Shown here piece by piece: positions 58,142 to 64,000 of a stretch of 64,000 nt of DNA. The translations under genes were made by a program, and so were the position numbers. The notes under the pieces are model-generated. The model was not told where the DNA came from. It searched no databases and saw nothing but the letters and a program-made list of their open reading frames with translations. Source of the stretch: Oscarella lobularis (lineage: Eukaryota > Porifera > Homoscleromorpha > Homosclerophorida > Oscarellidae). Where the stretch lies: assembly GCF_947507565.1 (NCBI RefSeq), contig NC_089189.1, forward strand, positions 1,116,001 to 1,180,000, written 5' to 3'. Numbering within the stretch: position 1 is the stretch's first letter; each line of letters begins with the position of its first letter.

Positions 58142-60599
58142 TTATTCTCTTTTCTGCTTCTGTAGACTGTTCGGTAGATTTACCGACAGAAGCAGCGATG
58201 CGAGATACACGAGTGAGAATAAATAAAATGCGAAGTGGTAATCGAGGGGAAATCCTATGTGCTTCGCACCTTCGTCGATGCTCCACGCGAACAGAGAGGT
58301 TCCAAAGGACGGAGCTAGCATTCTAGAAACAGTGCGAACGTGCCTATTCATAAAGAGACATGCAGGGAGCAACCGCGGGCGTACCTAGCGAAACTGGATA
58401 GCGAAGTGGCGAGACCGTTGACGGCACCGACGTGCTGCTTCGGCACCGAATTGTTGATGAAAAGAAACACCATGATGAGAAGAGCGCTCAAGCAGAACTC
58501 TGTTAGAGTGAAACAGATAAAAATAGCTGGCAATTGGAAGAAATCCCTAATAGTGCAATACTACTAATAAGGTTGAACTGCTGCAATAGACTTGCCTTTC
58601 TATAGAAGAAAAAACGGGATTGATTGCAGTGATAAAAGCAGATCCGATGCAAGCTAGATGAAATGTCTGCATTTTCAAAAATAAGTGAAAAAATGCAGTG
58701 CTTTGCAAGAAACATTTTACCTTCAGACCGCCTAATTTTTTCTCAAGCTAAAGTGAATTATCGATATATACAGTATATAATCGCTCTTCTTTGCTACAAT
58801 CAATTACTCTGTGAAAAAAGAAAATTTGAAGAGGAATCTGCACCAGCGCTAGAACCGATTGAAAGACGCCGATTTTTCTTTCGGTGAAGTCAGTCCCTCC
58901 TTATCAAAAAACAGAAATCTCAGTCACGCAGTATAAATTGATATGGGAACAATAAATAGCGTCGATACCAACCTCTGTAAGTCTTAGTTGCCATCCACAA
59001 GATCGTTAACTCATCCCAACCAACTAAACAGAAGCCAACAAGAAAGTAGAGGAAAAGGGCCATTCTGGCTTCGTATATCCTAGAACAGTTGTCACATTTA
59101 TCATCCTAATAGCACGATTTTTTGCTTACTTTAGTATACTCCACCAGGTCGAATTTTTCATTGCAGAAAAACAAGCGTGTCTCGCTCGTCTTCCGATGTC
59201 GCAAAGTCGGCGTAAACACGACACTGGCTCCGACTTGGCGTCGTTTTCCATACGAACTTCCGTCTTCTCCATGTGAACTGAGCCGTAGTCCTCAGCGCCT
59301 TTACTCTTTATGTTCTCTTTCTCCGCTTCATTGTACGGAGAGCTCCTAAACATGCATGCAAAAAAATATACGGCCCTCGTCGTTTTACGGGCACCTTTTT
59401 TTCGAAGTTTCAGGCAGAAAACAATATACGACAACGACGCCGATCAGAAGGAGGGAAGCGGATACAGCGGATGGCAGAAAATATGGAAAGGTTCGAAGAA
59501 ATCCTATAGCACCGCCACCAGAAGCACACTTTAATATTTTCTTTCGTTCGCAAGTTTCTCAACTTACTCCAAGAGAACGTATTCGGATACTGTCGAACAG
59601 GATCGGCAAGGATGCCACCGAGAGCTGGACCAATCATAAACCCAACTCCCCAGGCGACGGCGACGACTGTTATTCCTTTGGCCTGGTTTGAATCGTCGGA
59701 AACGTCAGCAATAGCCGCCTTGGACACAGCGACTACTCCTAAACGAAATAAATTGCCTCAGGTGATCCAATGAGATGATATTGTAGGAAAGAAATTTACA
59801 AATAGTCTCATTGAACTTAATTCGGAACATAACTAAATGCAATAGCGGGCCTAATTTATGCTCCTTTCACCGTTGCTTGCTCCGCTTAGTGCCCTCATCA
59901 CCAGTGCCCATGGAAGGCCTGTGTGCGTATTCGTGAATCCAAACAGAAAGGTGAAGACTGCCAGAGCTGTTGCACTTAGAAGTATTGCCAGTCGACGACT
60001 TTTCTTATCCGCTAGAAGCCCCCAGAAATAGCTAAACATCACAAAAAGTAATATGTCTATATTTATATTGGCGCACCCCTCCAAATACTCACCTTCCCAC
60101 AAATTGACCAACAAAGTACGCAGAGGCTATAAGCCCAGTATAGTATCCTAAAAAGTAAGAGTTGCTCACGTTCGAGACAGTTCCTATATAGAGACTAAGC
60201 TACGCGTGAAAAGTTTCGAAACTAAACAAAAAAACGTATGTACGCGTGATGCAATTTTTTCATCTCAACAGAAAAAGATGGACTATATACATTCTCACTG
60301 TACCTTTGTCTTCTGACTGAACAAATTCTCCATCAATCTTAAATTTCTACGGGCAAAAAGAGAAACGGCTTGAATTCAAGAGGACCTCGTTTCTCCTTTA
60401 GCACTTACTCTGACCATCCATGGCAGGTAAGGAAATGCGACAGAAATCGTTGATGTTGTTGCTGCCTATAGAAAAGTATACAGATAGCTCGCACGTTTAC
60501 TCTGCCCGGCCGTTAACGAACAACAATCGCGAAGGAGACTAGAACTACGCGCCAGTTGACAGGCGTTGGTTCAGTGTCAGCTTTCGACTGGCTCTTCAT
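58142..60599 (-). CDS. MFS transporter, ZIF-like group (copy G)
   Basis: A first-subfamily copy with 14 open exons, starting MKSQSKADTEPTPVNW and ending NLPNSLQKQKRE. Exon 8 has an in-frame 15-nt deletion in the cytoplasmic loop (EKENIKSKGAED, lacking VLNRI of the sisters). Motif C is GVGFMIGPALGGILADP, as in copy B. The GC donor after exon 12 is conserved. It sits directly beside the intact second-subfamily gene, the same B-C order as 44549-49637. Confidence 0.84.
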
Positions 60600-60823
60600 A
60601 TCTCTACACGCTGATTTCAACAAATAGAATAAATATTTATGAAAGTCAGGATGCCAATGATACAACGTCATCGCGCGACGTGTAACCACGAAGCTCCTCT
60701 ACCACTTCGTGACGAAAACCTCCTCTATTTTTATTTATAAACGTGAAGCCCCACGAAAACGCAAAAAAACGAAATTATGTATTTAATGATATCTAAAACC
60801 TGATGATGTTTGTTCCAATGACA

Positions 60824-63345
60824 TTATTCTCGCTTTTGTTTCTGTAAACTGTTCGGCAGATAGACGGCCAGGAGCAGCGCTAAGAGATAAATAATAGAAA
60901 AGAGGTAAAAGACCAAGTGATAATCGAAAGGAAAGCCTATGTCAATCGTTCCGCGGCTGATGCACCAAGCAAAAACCGAGCCTCCAAACGTAGGAGCAAA
61001 AGACCTAAGAGTTAAAAAAATGAAACTACACTAAGTACGATTAGCGCGTGCCTCGTCAGAGCCGTTAGAGAAATAGAGAGACCGTTAATGGATCCGACCT
61101 GACGTTTCGGTACCGAATTATTGATCAGGATAGATATCATAGCGAATCCGACCCCAATGAAAAGTCGCATTGGAAAGAGAACGATGACGAGAACAGTCCA
61201 CAACAGAACGACACTAAGGAGACTGGTCAATCACAAAAGGGAGATACAAAAAATAGCACGATTGCCTTTCTATAGAGGGTATGGCCGACAGAAGGGCGAC
61301 GGAGCAAACGCAGACAACGCAGCACACGTAGAACGTCTAAACCTCGAACTCGGTCAAACGCGTGCGATGCATGAGATACGTTACCGTTAGAGGGCCCAGC
61401 TTTCTTTCCACCTAAATTAATTAGGTGTACATGCAATGGATTCTCGACGGGGCGAGCGTCACAATCTCACTTTGTACGTAAATGGTATTTGAACGGGAAC
61501 CAAAAACACAGACATGGCTGCTTGGCATATGCCGATTTCTTTCTCGCTGAAACCGAGACCACCTAGAAATATAGACACTACTACTACTACCGTAGTTTCA
61601 CAAATTTTCGTTTTACATTAATTTTCGTACAACGTGCAGTGTACAAAAATAAAGCTGTACTAAAAAGAAAAAATCGTGTAATATATATCGTACAAAAAAG
61701 CAAGGTACGAAAATAACGCTGTACTAAATATTATAAAACGAAATACTCAAAGACAAAAATTTGTGAAACTACGGTATTATTTTTTTCGATGCGAATCATC
61801 TCGTTCACTTTAGCAAAGCCTAAATAGGGTAACGTCTATAACCCCTTTACCTCGAAACGGCTTTGTAGCCATCCACAAGCTCGTCAGCTCGCTGAAACCG
61901 ATCACGGAAAAAGAGTAGACGCAGTACGTCGCAACTGCCAACCTCGCTTCCTTCACTCTGCCATACAAACTCCCCAGAAATAATCTATACTTTTCATTCG
62001 ATTCACCTTAGCAATGCAATAACGGTCGCTTTGAGTTTCTTCACCGCATTCGCGCTGGCTCTTCTTGCTCGCTTTCCCAAGTTCATGAACCGCGTCCACA
62101 CGCCGTTTTTCGCCGAAACGAGAACGACAGGCTCCGTCTCAGGGTCATCAGCAACGCTCTCGCGAGCCACTTCATTTGTGTCCATGACGACCAAGGCGAC
62201 ATCATCGTCCTTCTTTGCGCTCGAATCTCTAACAGCAATGTCACTCCGCTTATTTACACGACATATTTTTCAATATACCGTTTCTTCTTCTTCTTCTTCT
62301 TCCTCTTCGACGTTTCCGGAAGAAAAAAGAAGACGATCGCAACGCCGATTAGATTGAGAAACGCGACCAGAGCGCTCGGCAAGAAATAGGGAAACGTTTC
62401 GAGGAGACCTTAATTAATTAATTAAAAATATTTTCTTGTCTATATGCACATCTAACAAACGCGCACCCTTAGGAAAACGACCGGGGTACTGGCGAACGGG
62501 CTCCGCCAAAAGTCCTCCGATAGCCGAACCAAATATGAGACCGACGCCCCACGAAGCGGAGACAAACGACATCCCTTTCGCTTGATTCGTATCGTCCGAA
62601 ATGTCGGCGACAGTCGCCTTGCAAATGCCCAAGATCCCTTACACGTCAATGATATTATCAATACGTAATTCTCTAATTCTATTTTATAAATACCTATACT
62701 CACCCTCGCTCGCGCCGCTCAGTATTCGCGTTACCATTGCCCACGCTAGACCGGTTTGCGTGTTGGTGAAGGCGAACGTGAACGTGAACGACGACAATAG
62801 AGTCCCGCTGAGTAGAATCGACCATCGACGACCCTTCGTATCAGAGAGAGTTCCCCAAAAGTAGCTTTTTTTTGAAAAAAAAAAATCAAACTTAACTAAA
62901 CGTACCGTATCTCGAAGAAAAAAAAGGACTACCTGCCCACAAATCGTCCAATGAAGAATGCAGAGGCGACAAGACCAGCGTAGTATCCTAGAAGAAATCT
63001 TGGACGTTGGGCTAAATATAAAGAACGTTATGTGCATATGTGCCTGCGTCTTCTTCTTGCACGAATTCTCCGTCGCGTTTAAATTTCTGCGAAAGACGAT
63101 TGTGGGATTATGGGGAGAGAAATGATTTTATTTATGACGTCGTCTCACCCTAACCAGCCAAGGCAAGAATGGAAACACCACGGAAATGGTCGAAGCGCTG
63201 GCTACCTATAAGGCACAAGGAATCTTCAGTCTTCTCTCCACGCGATGGGTCTCTCTCTCACCATAATTGTGAACGATACGAGAACGACTCGCCAATTGAC
63301 TGGTGTTGGCTTGGATATAGAAGTTTCCTTAGGCGATGCATCCAT
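60824..63345 (-). CDS. MFS transporter, second subfamily (copy F, intact)
   Basis: An intact sister of the pseudogene at 47287-49637. It starts MDASPKETSISKPTPVNW. Exon 5 has YFWGTLSDTKGRRWSIL; exon 6 has ADISDDTNQAKGMSFVSASW and GLIFGSAIGGLLAEPVRQYP. Exon 7 ends in a Lys run (SKRKKKKKR) coded by a GAA/AAG microsatellite. Exon 13 has NNSVPKRQVGSINGLSISL; the last exon has FAPTFGGSVFAWCISRGTID. Three introns appear to use GC donors (GCAG|GCACAT, GAAAG|GCAATC, ACGAG|GCACGC). A 185-bp MITE lies in the intron between exons 9 and 10. Substrate unknown. Confidence 0.83.
61588..61776. mobile_element. Mariner-type MITE in an MFS intron
   Basis: A 185-bp insertion flanked by TA on both sides, with terminal inverted repeats CCGTAGTTTCACAAATTTT at 61590-61608 and its reverse complement ending at 61774 (19 bp perfect). 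The paralogous intron in copy C (about 48035-48065) lacks it, giving a direct empty site. It is non-coding, AT-rich and has no transposase. TA target duplication and short ends fit a Tc1/mariner-derived MITE. Confidence 0.85.
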
Positions 63346-63762
63346 TCGGTGTCTCCGCGAGCTGCTAGAGGTCTGGAACGCGCAGAAACTTTGCGAGAAA
63401 CTGCAGTAGCTAGCGTGCGCTAGAACCTACAAACTTTTTTGTTTTTTTATTGGTCACAGGCTCCTTTATTTTTATGCATCTTTTGGTGTTGATATAGTCG
63501 TGAAGTAGCCAGCTACCTAATTGATGTTCAATCAGTCGAAGAGCATCAATTAACGATTTTTTGCTTGTCATCAACGCGGAAAGGTTGATAAAGTACAGAA
63601 GTACAGAAAAAAATGATTTGGTGTACACACAAAACGCAAATTAGCAAAAACAATAAATAATAAATAATCATCCTAATGGTGTAAGCGAAGCATACAAACA
63701 GCGAACGTTCTATAACCAACAACAGACACATACGAAATAACAAGAAAATCCGACGAGCGTTC
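63346..63762. other. Intergenic region between MFS copy F and the mucin-like gene
   Basis: Matches 49638-49985 apart from small indels; an extra segment around 63661-63750 (ending AAAATCCGACGAGCG) is absent from the left copy. No gene recognised. Confidence 0.5.
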
Positions 63763-64000
63763 TCAAGCGCAATAGTCGCTCAGCCACGATCGGAATTCGG
63801 ATTTCCACGCGTCGAAACTCATCTTCCACTCCAGAAAGTCCTCTCTAAACTGAGCAACTAGAAATAGAAACAAAATCGACTCAGAAACAACAAAACGCTA
63901 AGCAGTAAACTAACCCAAATCAGGAGTGATCGTGGTATTCGTTGGAAGTTCTGTAAACGGAAGACTGACCGTTGGAGAGGGCGTCACGGTAAGCTTTTCC
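63763..64000 (-). CDS. Mucin-like Thr/Pro-rich protein, C-terminal part (runs off right edge)
   Basis: The last exon 63857-63763 encodes AQFREDFLEWKMSFDAWKSE and continues to SWLSDYCA before the stop. The preceding exon (from 63915) runs out of the window and begins the Thr/Pro repeat region (ELPTNTTITPDLG, read towards its 3' end). It is the intact counterpart of the broken copy at 49986-50736. Judging from that copy, the missing part is a long array of TTNPPTT-type repeats, presumably an O-glycosylated extracellular stretch. The Trp-rich, Cys-containing C-terminus is not a domain I recognise. Confidence 0.6.

Noticed and set aside
41802-64000. Bacterial origin (antibiotic-resistance-like MFS genes)
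   Set aside because: All copies share a 13-intron structure with spliceosomal ends, so they are eukaryotic genes.
1-64000. CRISPR arrays, tRNA or rRNA genes
   Set aside because: No regularly spaced direct repeats with unique spacers and no cloverleaf or rRNA-like sequence noticed by eye; a tRNAscan run was not possible.

Overview
The window is eukaryotic and animal-like. Genes are split by many spliceosomal introns, often only about 50 nt long, and the domain set is metazoan: receptor tyrosine kinase (RTK), cadherin, EGF, Calx-beta, CUB, vitellogenin-type lipid transfer, p24/TMED. The compact introns and unusual ectodomains suggest an early-branching animal, most likely a sponge with a compact genome (homoscleromorph-like). 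That placement is inference. I see no tRNA, rRNA or CRISPR array.

Left part (1-37.7 kb, minus strand): a head-to-tail cluster of related receptor tyrosine kinases. Only the first three exons of one member (58-575) are in the window; it runs off the left edge. A complete conventional member, RTK2, lies at 32978-37724 (Cys-rich and FN3-like ectodomain, Pro/Thr stalk, TM, kinase). Between them is the main object of the window: a gene at 2418-32272 whose exons join in compatible phase from a signal peptide and vitellogenin-type lipid-transfer N-terminus, through one uninterrupted 18-kb exon (amphipathic helical region, about 30 FN3-like repeats), Calx-beta, cadherin, GCC2/GCC3, TSP3, EGF, DUF4215-like and cadherin-like modules, into the same stalk-TM-kinase cassette as RTK2. 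The predicted product is about 9,000 residues. It looks like an exon-shuffled giant RTK. Its kinase has lost the activation-loop tyrosine and a YVNV motif that RTK2 keeps.

Middle (37.8-41.6 kb, plus strand): a small secreted CUB-domain protein, divergent from RTK2 over about 108 bp; a two-exon protein of unknown function; and a p24-family cargo receptor (TMED3/7 type).

Right part (41.8-64 kb, minus strand): a tandem array of 14-exon major facilitator (MFS) transporters resembling the ZIF-like group. There are five apparently intact copies of one subfamily (41802-44262, 44549-47067, 50867-53383, 54837-57333, 58142-60599), one intact copy of a second subfamily (60824-63345) and its frameshifted sister (47287-49637), plus two chimeric relics (53583-54535, 57552-57888). 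Copies of a Thr/Pro-rich mucin-like gene sit beside the second-subfamily members; the left one is broken at a duplication junction and the right one runs off the window. The order implies an ancestral A-B-C(-mucin) block that was duplicated and partly collapsed by unequal recombination. Two MITE-like insertions and a possible transposon excision footprint are visible.
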